Shown: in pieces, positions 46,521 through 58,336 of the stretch
Numbering within the stretch: position 1 is the stretch's first letter
Layout: every line of letters starts with the position of its first letter
DNA from: Ophioderma brevispina
Taxonomy: Eukaryota; Echinodermata; Ophiuroidea; Amphilepidida; Ophiodermatidae
Length of the DNA: 64,000 nucleotides
Assembly: GCA_023653785.1 (NCBI GenBank)
Contig: JAMKCH010007079.1
Span: 34,372 to 98,371, forward strand
Direction: 5' to 3'
Notes under the pieces: model-generated
Databases searched by the model: none
Seen by the model: only the letters and a program-made list of their open reading frames with translations
What the model was told of the DNA's origin: nothing
Translations under genes and position numbers: made by a program

Positions 46521-47819
46521 ACATTCAGTGTGAAAAAAAAACTCAAGAATGGCATTTCAACAAGTTCAAGCTGCCCCCTACACTTTCAAACACACGCAGC
46601 CACAATCCACAAGACCATGCCCCAATCTTTTCATAATCGTCTGGCGAATATTAGCTGTGTCCAGTGGGTGGCGAAATTATTTTCAGTTAGTATGGTGACA
46701 ATCCATCCACCCGTAACAAAATCAAAATGGCCTTGTACTTGTGATGTTTCAACGCAAACGCACAGATAGATTCAAATGAGGGGTAACGTACGGAAAACAT
46801 GAAAGATATACATAACAACCTGGCAGCTATTCACACTGAAGAGGACTATAATTAGTCTAATCTTTGATCTCAACATCAAGTAGCACTGGAGACTGTTGCT
46901 CAATGATCAAGACCTACACCTGCTGGTAGAGGCTGTTACCGTAGCTCACTACATGGGTGTGATTTGCAGCAACTATCAACGAAGAAAATATCAAATGCGG
47001 TTCATGAATCGGGCAGGAAATCGTCAATAGTTAAAACATGCTGGTTTTAGCTCAAATTTCTTTTCATGGGGCCACATGAATTGGGGACAGATAGCTGTTC
47101 CTGTGCAAGAAGCTACGTTCAGATGACAGACAGTTCTAGTGCAGCCAAATCGTTGGATGAATTTGGGCTTTTTTTGAGTAAAACATTTACCAACTACATG
47201 TAATTTGGAACAAACTTTACCTTGGATAAGGACACAATTGGGGCTGGTGGGGGGCATGTCATGGCGTGGGGGATAATTATTTGGTTACTGGAGTGAGCCT
47301 GACAAGCCGTACATGCACATTGTCTGGTGAAAATCCCCAGCATTTATCTTTATACATGCATAAAAAACCTTTTTTTTCACTTTAATACCTAAACTACCTG
47401 TGGTTACACATTGCCCCTGCTGTTATAATGTTATGAGCTTTCTTCCCACCCCACCCCTCACACATAACATTTAAGTAGTGCCGAGAAACTTTCAATTTAC
47501 TATCCTATCACCAAACGAGAGCCTCAGTGATGCATAAGACCCACGTGTATGGTGGAATGGAATGATTCTTGGAGACGCAACCCTGCATGAGACACCAAAG
47601 ACAAGTTATTGGTTGGCAGACAGTTTTTGAACAAATCAAGATTCCAAGATGGAATAAATATGCTTTGGCAAAATAGAAAAATGTAGTAGTAATACAAAGT
47701 ATTTGAGGTCAACATGAACCCGGGGGTGCTCTTCTTCAAAATGGTGCCAAAAATTACATTCCTGCATAATTTTTTTGAATGAAAATTACATAACGCCTCT
47801 TTAATCCAATTATATTCTT
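46521..47819. other. AT-rich stretch, outer right palindrome arm
   Basis: No gene supported. Up to about 47,340 it mirrors 30,190-31,000. Beyond that the mirror becomes doubtful. Confidence 0.5.
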
Positions 47820-48195
47820 AACCATTTTCAGAAAAATAATTAAGCACCTTTAATTGGGAATGGCCCTTTAACTGAGTTAAATTGAGAATGGTCGGTATTT
47901 TTGGAAATGGAAGGAAAGAGGAATAGCTTTTAATAATTAGTAAATTGAGAAGTCCTTTCTTTGGTAAATGAAGGAATAGGAATGGCACTGTAATTTTAAA
48001 TAAAATGCATTGCCCTTTCCAAGGTAAATTATGGAATGGCACTTTGCCAAATGGAGGAATTAGCCCTTTAACAGGTAATGAGAAAATGGCCCGAATGGCC
48101 TTTAATTGGTAATGGAGGAATTATTAATTGGTAATTGATTAATGGAATTGCCCTTTAAAAAGGTAAAAATGGAGAATGCCTTTTAATAGATACAG
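47820..48195 (+). repeat. Minisatellite with CCTTTAATTGGxAATGG units
   Basis: Words such as CCTTTAATTGGGAATGGCCC, TTAAATTGAGAATGG, CCCTTTAACAGGTAATGAG and CCTTTAATTGGTAATGGAGG follow each other about every 30-60 bases with strong length variation. Confidence 0.7.
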
Positions 48196-48209
48196 GGCGG
48201 TCACCCGGC

Positions 48210-48900
48210 TTTCCCGACCTCAAGAACTCTAAAACCATAACTCATCAATGAACTCGATCCATATCTCACCAACAGAGAACTCTAAAAACAACTCAGCATT
48301 GGTGAATCCATCCATAACTCACCAAAACAAAAAAAACCATCTAAAACATACTCATCAATGAGGCCACAACTCACAAAAAAAACCTGCATATTCAAACAGG
48401 TTGAGGAACTCCATTCATAAATCACCCAAATGACTTTAAAATTAACTCATCAATGAACCTCCATCCATACCTCACTAACAAATAAACTCATTGAGGGGCC
48501 CATTTATAACTCACAAAAACATCAAAAAAACTCTAAAACCTAACTAATCGATGAACTCCATTAAATCACCAAAAATAATTCCATTCCTAACTCACCAAAA
48601 AGAACTTTAACATAAAAACTCATTCAATGAACTCCATTCATTCCTCACTAACAAATAATGCTAAATAACTTCATTGACGGGCTCCATTATAACCAACAAA
48701 ACATCAAAAAACTTAAACATAACTCATCGATGGACTCCCATAATGCACCAAAAAATAACTCTAAAAATCGTTAGAACTCCATTCCTAATCATCAAAATAA
48801 CTCTAAGACATAATCATCAATGAACTCAATTCCATAACTCGCTTCCAAACCCCAAAAAACAGCAAAAAACACCATAACGCAACTCATCACCTGAACTACC
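48210..48900 (+). repeat. Minisatellite with ~50-bp ACTCATCAATGAACTCCAT units
   Basis: More than ten degenerate units contain ACTCATCAATGAACTCCATT, CATAACTCACCAAAA and AACTCTAAAACAT in rotation. Confidence 0.8.
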
Positions 48901-49225
48901 TAATTTTGAAAATTGCATATGCCCTTTAATTCAATTTGAAGGTGTTTTTCTACAAATGATGCAAAAGTATCATTCCAATAAAAAAAATCAAAATTGTTTT
49001 TCCAACAAATATTACTTCCCCAAACAAATCACTCTAAAAAAAACAACTCATTGATGAACTTCATCCATTATTTCACCCAACATAACAAAAAAATCTAAAC
49101 CATAAACTAATCGAACTCCATTAATTAACCTGAATATTGCCCTTTCGTTAATTTGTAAGCTTAAACCTTGAGGGCGCTCTTTATCCAATGATGCAAAAAT
49201 CCATTCATTAAAAAATCATTTTTTT
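48900..49225 (+). repeat. Duplicated ~230-bp segment
   Basis: GAAAATTGCATATGCCCTTT, ATTTGAAGGTG and CAAATGATGCAAAAGTATC at 48,908-48,975 recur as GAATATTGCCCTTTCGTTAA, TTGAGGGCGC and CCAATGATGCAAAAATCC at 49,133-49,203, with minisatellite-like sequence between. Confidence 0.6.
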
Positions 49226-51311
49226 TTCAGAAAATATTTGGACATACAATGCTTTGACATATGGGGCTGATATTTGGAATGAAGTTCGTGGAATTACCTG
49301 TAATGCCTTTAATTCAATTGATGGGGAAAATACATCAAAGACTACAACGTGGGTAAAAATTTCGCACCGGCTGGCACACACACGTACACGTATGTTACAT
49401 ATGTACATAAAAACTTGGTTATTGGTCTTGCTGTGAGCAATAATGGTCATACTGTTAATAATGTTCAATAATGTAATTTTACTTATTTTGACTTGTCTTA
49501 CTATACACATACATGTAGACACAACCTACCAAACATGACAGCCGAGAGCAGGGCACAGCGGTATACAGACATAGACACAAATACACAGCACAAACACCAA
49601 CGCGCGCGCGCACGCACACAACGCACCACACATCAAACTTATACACACACACAGGAAAGGTAGCGGATCAAGGAAATTCAGCACGTTTTTAAATTGAGAA
49701 AGAACTTATTTTTAATGGGGTAGAGGATATTACTATCTGGGACTGACCAGATAATTAATTGAGCAGTCACTTCGGTCAAGTCGATGGGTGCATGCAATGG
49801 TTATCATGGCAAAAACCAAATTTACCTTCTGAGGAAGATAAACATTTTTCCAAAATACTCATCTGACCAGAAAGGTGGTGGCTGGAAATACCAAAAGACA
49901 TGGAATATGTCCTTGCAAGGTAAGTGACCTAATTAGTGGACACAAAACACAATTGCAAGCACATTGATTGACACAACCTAAGACAAGTGATAAGGCGAAG
50001 GTTGCCAGAGGATTACTGTGATTGACTTTTTTTGCTATTCCCAACTGCTCCATGGCCATTTTACAATGCACAATCAAAAGGAGCTGTATTGACACATCAC
50101 GAACAAAGTCAAGTAATTTGATTTGTTAGACCCTAAACTGGGCTTTCACAACCTTATTGTCACCAAACGAAACGCTCCATTATTTGTCCCACGTCATCCA
50201 AACACCATAAAATTTCAAGGAAATATGAGATAAGATAACACGCAGGTTAACAAAACCATGGCTTCAACCCCAGTACTAGGACCCCCGAATATTCGTGGGT
50301 CTACAAATTTGAACATAATAACCAAAACATAAAAATGACCAAGAAGGCTTAAAGGTTTTGGGGCCCGTTTGGGGGGCGGAGCACTAGAATCCTTCTTCAA
50401 TGAGCACATTAAAGGTTCAACGAGAGATTTTGAGGCACCCAAAATTATTGTGTCCTAATAGTAATTTTTTTTCATTTAAATTAAGGTTAGACACTCAATA
50501 GAGCTCTTATCTTATTTGTATTTCCCTACAGACATGTCTTAAACAAGAGAAAAAAAGGCGTTTGAGTTGCTTATATTTCAATGTAAACATTAGGCTGATA
50601 TCGTTATTGATCCATACGAGTTTACGGCCATTTCACTTTTGTACCAACTGAAAACATGTCTCAGCTTAATCCTTCAGATGGGGATATTTTTGATGGAAAG
50701 CCTTACATCAGGGCAAAAATCAGTTACTTTCGCGTTTTTATGGACTCCTGATATGTGGAAATCTCTCGTTTACACCTGAATCTCGGCACCTGAGTAGACC
50801 GAACGTCTGTGCCACAGCACTGGGTGTAAACTTGTGGCTCAAAAAACCCTAGTAAAGTTAGTCATCAAGGTGTGGTCTGCCACTTATAGGGTCTGAAATA
50901 GATGTTGAAATAATTGTAGACATACAACCTGTCTTTGACGGACAGTTGTTAAAGTGAGGTAACTGACAAAATCAGAGCGTGAATGAGGTCAAGCACAAAA
51001 TGACCCCGTTTTAGGAATTTCATCAATAAGGTCATGTGATCCCCACAAAAATCCCATTCTTGCAGCAACCACATGAAAGCCTAACTGAAAACTCAGTTTA
51101 TCCCAACAAAGCACTAGTTACTAATAAGGAATTTTTATCATTGATACTGCAATGTTTTGTGGCCCTAAAACTCGTGCAAACACTTTGTATCCATTTTAAA
51201 GTACTGACGTTTATACAGTACAGTATATAGGCACCATTGGCAATGCTTTATGGGATTGGTCAAAACACCCTCTGCCTTCAAAATTTAAACCAATCAAATG
51301 ACAGCCCACAA
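49226..51311. other. AT-rich stretch, no gene supported
   Basis: A short alternating CG/CA tract lies near 49,598-49,625. No splice-bounded coding frame was found. Confidence 0.5.
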
Positions 51312-51513
51312 TGTATAGACCGTATTCAATAGCCAGCCCTGTTGGGTGCAACAAGATAGACGCATTCCAGTACTACAATACATTCACGTCAATGATCATG
51401 TGAAATCGCAAAGCCTGGATCGATCGACAGCTTATGTATTGTAGTCCTGGAATGTATGCATCTGTCACCACCAATGTCTGATGCTGACGTCATATTGAAT
51501 ACGGTATATACAC
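51312..51513. mobile_element. Palindromic MITE-like element, ~200 bp
   Basis: TGTATAGACCGTATTCAATA on the left mirrors TATTGAATACGGTATATACA on the right. Nearer the centre, GCATTCCAGTACTACAATAC mirrors TATTGTAGTCCTGGAATG. The turn is near 51,412. No coding capacity. Confidence 0.75.
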
Positions 51514-52730
51514 ACATTGAACAAAAATGTCCATTAATTAAGGTGGCCCAACAACATACTGTTTTGTTAATATGGAATAGGCTCATTCAATATAATTAGC
51601 AACAGAATAAAGATGCAGAACTAACACTGCCACCAAAAACATGGTCTGCCACCCTACCAAGTTTACAAAAGTTCATGGGTTAGTTACCCCATTTTGTATA
51701 AATCGTAGTAGATTAACAACCAGTCACAGGAAACACAGACAAACATACAACATTACATTCATTACAACTTAACATTAAAGCCACCCACTTTTGCAGGGGG
51801 CCAAAAATTTTATAATTTTTCTCTTTAAATTTTAGCCAATGTACATCTACATTGTACACAAACAACATATACTGCATCCTGTAGCCTTCACAAACTTCTA
51901 TGCTTGCTTCCCCAACTTCTTTCCTGCTTCCATGGGCGGGGTTTAGATAGTAAACCTCATGAGATTATTAATTTAATTATTTTTGCTACTGTGGAGAAAA
52001 ATCTCAGTGATATATAATAAAACTCAGACAAACAGAATAGCTACTTCATATAAAAAATCTGTGTTCATATGCTTTTGTATAACACAGAATTCATCAGACT
52101 ATTCATCAGAAATCAGGGAAAATCCAAAGATTGCTGCAATTAGAACATTATGCTACTTGACATGGAGGGAGTGTTGGCTACTTATAAATGATGAGACCAA
52201 AGCAACCACTGGTGATACCAAATTCTAATCACGTAGATATTTTGTAAGCAAAAATATGAGGGTTTTCTACAACACCTTCCTTCATTAGACAATATGACAA
52301 AAAGGGCTCAGGTAGACGAGGTACCTGAAGGTACAAACTAAAATGGAATAGTAAAACTAAACTGGAATGGATAAGGCCATGCGTTTTAACCTCGCCAAAT
52401 TTTTGTTCCACACACCCATTTTTGAAATTTGTGACACGTTTTTTCCTTCAAATGATATATCTTTCAAACTACCCCCCCTCCACAATAAAAGTAGACATTT
52501 TATGGGAAAGGAAATTGAAAAGAATCCAAAAAAACACTCAAGAACATTGTCAGGTGTAAGGTTCTAATGCAACATTATTGGTAATGAGCAAACTGTCAAC
52601 TGAAAGTGACCCGATGGTTATATGTCACAAAACTTATGTTGGTTACACCTATATCTGATTTGATGTCCTTTTCTTGCAGCTGGCATAGGCCTTCCAGCAA
52701 AGATATAATTGTAGGGGGGTTATCACTCAC
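51514..52730. other. AT-rich stretch, no gene supported
   Basis: A plus frame at 52,113-52,228, after a TTCATCAG acceptor-like site and ending in a stop, is protein-like (IAAIRTLCYLTWRECWLL) but isolated. Not annotated. Confidence 0.45.
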
Positions 52731-52892
52731 AAAAAAAATGATATACTTTTTCAAAAAATGACCAAAATAAAACATGCGTTTTTGTCGCAACTCCCCCCAA
52801 TAGACTTCAAACCCATCCTCCCACAGGGTGTGGTTCTGGGTCATATGTACAATAAAGTGCACTGTTTCTCCTTTAGAATAAACTTCTTTCAA
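52731..52892 (-). CDS. Candidate exon, 54 codons, phase 0 to 0
   Basis: On minus, an acceptor (TTTCAACAACAAG) opens a frame that begins LKEVYSKGETVHFIVHMTQN, continues HTLWEDGFEVYW and reaches a donor GTGAGT exactly on a codon boundary. The segment GETVHFIVHMTQNHTLWEDG resembles the strand-turn pattern of extracellular beta-sandwich repeats (GDTVxFxLxHxxxSxxDAYDV-like), such as those in FRAS1-type and other large secreted or membrane proteins. That resemblance is by eye and weak. The last third (RMFYFGHFLKKYIIFF) is less convincing. The neighbouring palindromic element begins 300 bases upstream. Confidence 0.35.
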
Positions 52893-53202
52893 CTTGTTGT
52901 TGAAAGTTTAAAAATGGTTTGCACAAGTCACTGAATGAGCATAGAGAGCAATGCAGCCGGCATTGTAAACAAACAGTTTACGATTAAAATTAGCAAAAAT
53001 GTATAATGCACTCAAATTGTCAACAGCCAACATTAAACTTTTGCTTCATGTCATACAAGTACAGTATTAAAACACAGAGTATGTGTAAAGGCATTACAGT
53101 AGTCAAGGAAATCTTAGGGCAATTCATTTGAATGTTTTTGTGTTCTTCCATGGCAATGGCCACACATCCATATCGGTATAGCTTGAATTTCACAAAGTAA
53201 AT

Positions 53203-54180
53203 CCATTGAGTGTGGGTTGGTGTGTATTCCCGTAGGATTTCATGCTAAATTGATTTTTTTGCTGTTTGGTTTTCAGTAGGGCCTCTCTAAACTGTCAGAA
53301 AATATGGGGTTCAAATTTCGGGAATGATGCCCCATCCTGCCAAGGGGGGAAATGTTTAGACAGGTGAACAAAATTTAAAAATCAGTCAAATTGTGTTTTA
53401 ATGTATAATAATGCGTCCTCTCCTCATAAGGATTAAAAATAATGTATATATTTGCTTAGGTTCCAACCTTTAAGTTAAAGCGGTATAGCCCCATAATGGT
53501 TCAAGGTCACCCTGGCGGGGTAAGGTGGGGTGGTAGGTTAAATGCTTCGATTTTGTTGAAAGGGGTGGGTGTCAAATGATTTCTGTGTCATACTGAAACA
53601 GAACAATGCTTTTAACTGTTGTGCGTGATGTCACCATTGCGACATCCAGGGAACAAGTTCTGGTGACCCATAGACCATGTAGACCCTTTGCTACATTTTG
53701 CTATGTAATAGCCCCCCCCCCCCCCCCCCCCCCCAACCAATTGTCACACACTGTAAAATAACTATTTTTGGATCATGGTGAGACAATACAAACAACTTAA
53801 TCACCCAGTTCAACAAAATCTGGAACAGCATTGGGTAAATTTTACCCCAGGATGACTTGAACCATTACGGGGCTATAGCGCTTTAACTAAAGGTCGGAAA
53901 CTAGGGAAATATATACTTTTTAATCCGTAATAAGGAGATGAACATGTTAATGCTACCCCTTAAAACACAATTTGACTCGATTATTTTTAAATTTTTCCCG
54001 TAGTAACGTTTTCTCCCTTGAGGAAGGGGGCAACAATCCGAAAATTTGCACCCCATCATTTTCTGACTGTCTGGTCCCTATTGTTGAATGAAAAACAGCA
54101 AGGGGAAAGAAAAATCAAACTTTAGCACCAAAATCCTACGGGGTGGAAACTGTTTCATTGACATACCAACCCACACTAAT
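53203..54180. mobile_element. Palindromic MITE-like element, ~980 bp, with central poly-C
   Basis: ATTGAGTGTGGGTTGG mirrors CCAACCCACACTAAT at the ends. Next in are CCCGTAGGATTT against AAATCCTACGGGG, then ACTGTCAGAAAATATGGGG against CCCCATCATTTTCTGACTGT. Nearest the centre, AGCGGTATAGCCCCATAATG and GTTCAAGGTCACC mirror GGATGACTTGAACCATTACG and GGGCTATAGCGCT. The turn lies at a C24 run (53,711-53,734). No coding capacity. It is the largest fold-back element of the right part. Confidence 0.8.
53711..53734 (+). repeat. C24 homopolymer at the palindrome centre
   Basis: An uninterrupted C run lies exactly where the two arms of the 53.2-54.2 kb palindrome turn. Confidence 0.9.
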
Positions 54181-55845
54181 GGTGAGATTTTAATAAGTTA
54201 ATCCCAAATACAAGATACAATCCTTTGGTAGCTTTTGTATTTGGTTTGTACTGATGAGGATATTGCCTGCCTGCCTGATGTTGCTCAAAATGATAGCCTT
54301 GTGATTACTTTTGTGCATGTGGATATGGTATGGTGACCCCCCCCCCCAAATTCATCAACTGTATTTTCTAGTTCAATAATTATTTGATGCCATCGGAGGT
54401 ATTTTGTAACATGAAGAAAGAAAAAGAAACCAATTGGCACATTTGCATTGTTGCGTCTTATAGCTACAACAGATCCTTACATACTACCATGCTTATCAGG
54501 TCATACTGATCTATTGGTAATTAAGTTGTGTCAGGAGTGCCTCCTGATCTTGGCTGCAGGCTTCTGCAACATTGCTGCTGTCAGATGGAAACAACACCAA
54601 TTGGAAACTGTTACCTTTGAATGTTCACAATATCCTTTATTAATTTACACCCAAAATGGCCTACAACAGTGTATTATTTTAGGTATTTACAATCATAAAA
54701 AAAAAAAACATAAAGATAAATTACTGTAAACTCTATTATTGATACCAAATTTGTTAAAAAAGCATTGATTTTTAAAGAAAATATCACATATTTTCCTTCA
54801 AGGCACTAAAATTCCCATTCCCAAAGATTGTACATGCGCAACGAACGCACAGAAACCTCTTCCGCAGGCAATGCACCGCTTCCTCCACCACCCCTGACTT
54901 CATCAATTGAATTGAATGGCATTCTGTCTATTCAAAGATCCTCAATGAACTTTTCCATACTTAATAATAATGTTTCAGCTTTCATTTGAGTAGGATACCA
55001 AATTTACTGCCCTAGTTCTTTATACTTCAAAAGATTCATTAAAAAAACCCTAAACGACCACATTGAAAAATGTGACTCCGCCACCCTTTTTGGGTGTCGA
55101 GTTTCAAAACGCATGGCCATATAGCTGTATTTTCCCATGACTGTTCTATAGACAACATCACAGATTTGCATTGGTTCATTTATACATGTATAGGGCATGC
55201 CAAGTGAACCAAAGATAATTTCTGTTTTGCTTTCATTTTTTGGATGAGTCATTGTTTTAAGAGGATATGAGTTCTTTCTGTTTTGTGGGTGAAGTTTTGC
55301 ATTGTTGTAGTTTGCCATTTGATTTCAATCACTTTTGCTTTTTTTTTTTTTTATCACTGTACCTCTGTAACATCAGCTTTTACAAACCCAACTACAATTT
55401 AATTTCTCTTCAATTTTTTTGGATATTAACTAGTAGCTCAAACAAAAGACATGAGCTAGTAGGCAGGCCGTTTTGAAACTGACATCCAACAGTTTTTCAA
55501 ATTGCATCACTTAAGCTAAATATTGGGTGAATACAGTTTTTAAAACATAAACTCTGAGCTTGCACATGCTTTTAAAATTTAATTCAAAAAATCAAACCCT
55601 TACAAATTAGAGAATTTTTTAAAAAAATCTACCAAAGCCTATTTTTCTCACCAAAAAGCCTTCATTTCAGACCCCCCACCGGGGCCCCACACCATTCCAA
55701 AAACTTCAGAGCCAATCCACCCTGACAGTAATTTGCCCGGGTAATTTGAAAAATCATTTTCACACCTGCAATTTTTTTCCCTGTACAACTCATATCAATG
55801 TGAACATAATTTAGAACTATTCACTACAATAATCTTCATTAACAA
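54181..55845. other. AT-rich stretch, no gene supported
   Basis: A 105-codon minus frame at 55,004-55,318 is open and not low-complexity, but has no splice context or known motif. A C9 run lies near 54,339. Confidence 0.45.
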
Positions 55846-56533
55846 TAAACACCTACCGGGGTCGTTTTGCCGAACCTCGTCCCAGATGCAACGGAAGCAT
55901 TCTATTTTTTTTTTAAAGGCCCAATGCAAATGAGAAACAAATTTGGCGTTTCATTCATCTCGGACTTTTTCCCCGACATGAATAGTCGCGTACAGTCTCA
56001 ACGGCCGATATGCAATGAGAAAACATCGTGTCATTTTCCGGAAAGACTGTCCCAAATGCAAACCGAGAAACAAGTCCCGCGTATTTTCCGGAAATCCGGT
56101 CCCAGAATCAACGAGAAACATCGCGTCCGAAATGCATGAGTCTATGAGAAGCATTGCATCATTTCGATCTTCCTGCGGGCAAACCGTTCGAGATGCAATG
56201 AAAAGCATTCGCGTCATTTGTCCGGAAGACACTCGATGCGAACGAGAAACAATGCGCTGCGCATTTTCCGGAAAGACGTCCCTGAAGCACGAGAAACATT
56301 GCGTCATGTTCTGTGAAACGTCCCAGAAGCAACGAGTAAACATCGCGTCATTTCCCCGGAAATACGTCCCAGATGCACGAGGCCATTCGCATCATTTTCC
56401 GGAAGACGTCCCAGAATGCCCTGAGAGTCATTTTCGCGACAAAAATACGGCCATATGCATGAGAAACATTTTCCTGCCGGTACCGCACGGTTTCGTTGTG
56501 CATCTCAATGCATCTGCTTTGCTTAGGGGTAAT
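55846..56533 (+). mobile_element. piggyBac-like MITE with internal minisatellite, copy 1
   Basis: It is the same element as at 58,337-59,322, in the same orientation. Matching landmarks in order are a CCTACCGGGG start, GTTTTGCCGAAC, CAACGGAAG(C) and TATTTTTTTTTTAAAGGCCC. Next is a run of ~45-bp units (GTCATTTTCCGGAAAGACGT, CCCAGATGCAACGAGAAACA) and the unique end GAAACATTTTCCTGCCGG, CACGGTTTCGTTG, TTAGGGGTAA. The terminal TTAA sites are eroded (TAAA, GTAA). The internal units have lost or gained bases. Confidence 0.72.
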
Positions 56534-57247
56534 AATACAGCTTATTGTGAGGTTATACTAGTGTCATACAAACTTGGCAATGACTATTTGGGTTGAGAGT
56601 CTCTTGAAACCAGAGAATCATTGTTCAGCGAATTGTTTGTATTACTGTCCAGGTTCGTAAATTAATTCATTGACATACGATTCATCAGTTTTTCTCCTCA
56701 CTACTACAATGCATTGAATGAATTACTATACGACTATACCTCATTCAACCTCACAGGACCTTTAACCTTGGTTTGTGCAGATAATACAGGCAAATGTTAC
56801 CCTTTTCACACAACACAGACATCAACCATTAACAATCCACAACAGCAGACACAATGGACAAAGTGATCCCTAGGTGTCTTCCTGCCTAAAGGCAGGTGAC
56901 ACAATAGAGGCAACCAAACATGCCACAGGAAAATTTTTGATAGGGGACTATTATGAATACAATTTGTATGCACATCTGTGAACACTAGACGATGTCGTTC
57001 TTGGGCAGTTTTCAAGACTGCCTTCACTGATGGCTTTGTGTCCTTGTTTCATCACATATATCCCGAAACAGCCACGTTGAATTCCACAGTTTGAAATGAA
57101 TCAGATTTTTTGTTTTGACATGTAAATTTATCTTTATCATGTGAAGTATAACTATAGGATTACTGTGTACTATCAAATTACAGATTCTCCCTGAATTTTA
57201 TACAAAGTTGTGGTTTCTCTGTGAAGGACGCTGATTTTAAATTTAGT
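56534..57247. other. AT-rich stretch, no gene supported
   Basis: Nothing recognised. Confidence 0.5.
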
Positions 57248-57356
57248 TGAAAATGAGGGCGCCCTCCTTGGGAAAATCTCCGAGTCAGCCTTTAATTAAC
57301 TCATTTTCCCAATGTTCTGGTAGCAATGAAGGGAAATGCAAAAAGCGCCCTCATGG
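57248..57356. repeat. Nested hairpin, ~110 bp
   Basis: AAATGAGGGCGC mirrors GCGCCCTCAT at the ends. Inside, TTGGGAAAAT mirrors ATTTTCCCAA. Probably a small fold-back element. Confidence 0.65.
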
Positions 57357-57729
57357 GCCTGACATTATAGAGAGAAAATCCCGTTATATGTTATCTTTCA
57401 AACATTATTGGATTACTCCACTAAAAATACAAAATTGTTTTTTTAATGCATTATAAGAGTTAAAAAAAATTGAGGTTCCAAAAACTGTTTTGTGCCTATT
57501 GACCCCATGTCCCCTATTGCCCACTTTTTACAGTACTAATTTTCATTTACCAGGCTTGAAATCTAGAGGAAAAGGAGTTGGGTTTGGATGTTATGAGTGA
57601 AAATGTGCCGCATTTAGGTCGACCAACATTATCTTTACACGGAATATAGCTCCACATCAAACAGATTGAAATATAAGGGTGCAAATTCTTTTACTAGAGG
57701 TCGGGTATTGTTGTCAAGTCTCAGATCAT
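57357..57729. other. AT-rich stretch, no gene supported
   Basis: Nothing recognised. Confidence 0.5.
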
Positions 57730-57975
57730 TCAATTTCAATCAAGATGAAAACTTTATTTTAAAAGCACTATTTAGTGAGTTGCTAAATCAGAAAATTAAA
57801 AAAATTCAGCAAAATCAGATTTTTGTATGTCACACCTTGCAATGCATGACCGAAGCAACCCAATAAGGACAAAATCAGACTGTCTGTACGGACACTTACT
57901 CCAATACGTAACTGAATGCGATCATTTCTTTGAACACTGTTTTTTTTCCTTTACTGACAATTTTTCAGTGAAAAA
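57730..57975 (-). repeat. Dispersed repeat, copy B (inverted relative to 26.07 kb)
   Basis: The reverse complement runs through AAATTGTCAG, GTGTTCAAAGAAATG, TTCAGTTACGTATTGGAGTA, AGTGTCCGTACAGACAG, TTTTGTCCTTATTGGGTTGC and GTGTGACATACAAAAATC in the same order as copy A. Confidence 0.72.
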
Positions 57976-58099
57976 AATAATAAATGGCAAATTCTAATAA
58001 TAAACTTATCCCTGCCAATGTTCCTGCAATGTGGCTATGGCAAAAATATGAAAGTTCGCGCATATCAACGAAATTTATGGTCCCTCATGTATTTATTAA

Positions 58100-58210
58100 C
58101 CTCATGGTATAGAGGTTACACGTGTTACCGTTCGTAACCATGACAGTAACGAACTTCGCAGTGCAAGACTCGGCTATATCTCGCGCCCTCGTTTGAACCT
58201 AGGCCCACCC
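58100..58210 (+). ncRNA. tRNA-like segment (SINE head candidate)
   Basis: CATGGTATAGAGGTTACACG closely resembles the D-arm of Gly/Asp/Glu-type tRNAs (A box). CGTTTGAACCTAGG ~85 bases later resembles a T-arm (B box). The A-B distance is longer than in a tRNA, so a tRNA-derived SINE or an insertion is more likely than a real tRNA gene. Confidence 0.38.
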
Positions 58211-58336
58211 CAGTTTAAGGGGTTGGTTTCAATGAATGTTTCATATGTTAATCATTTGTTGTTCAATGCGCCTAATTTATTATTTCAAGGTCAAATTTGG
58301 TATGTTTGTGGTATCAAAAAAAAAATTTAGCTCCGT

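Larger units (their letters stand above)
30190..47340. repeat. Giant inverted repeat (palindrome), axis ~38,640
   Basis: Left and right halves match as reverse complements with a nearly constant coordinate sum of 77,200-77,660, as a fold-back requires. Anchor pairs (left/right) are 30,193/47,335, 30,613/46,918, 32,107/45,552, 32,362/45,278, 32,590/45,035, 33,712/43,773, 34,911/42,475, 36,749/40,467, 38,267/39,003, 38,441/38,822 and 38,590/38,686. The arms differ by many substitutions and indels. The match crosses the edges of the retrotransposon into unrelated flanking DNA. This cannot be explained by two independent insertions of one element, but it can be explained by an inverted duplication or a hairpin read. 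Confidence 0.82.

Noticed and set aside
55004..55318. 105-codon minus frame
   Set aside because: Open and not low-complexity, but with no splice sites, start context, domain or GC elevation to support it.
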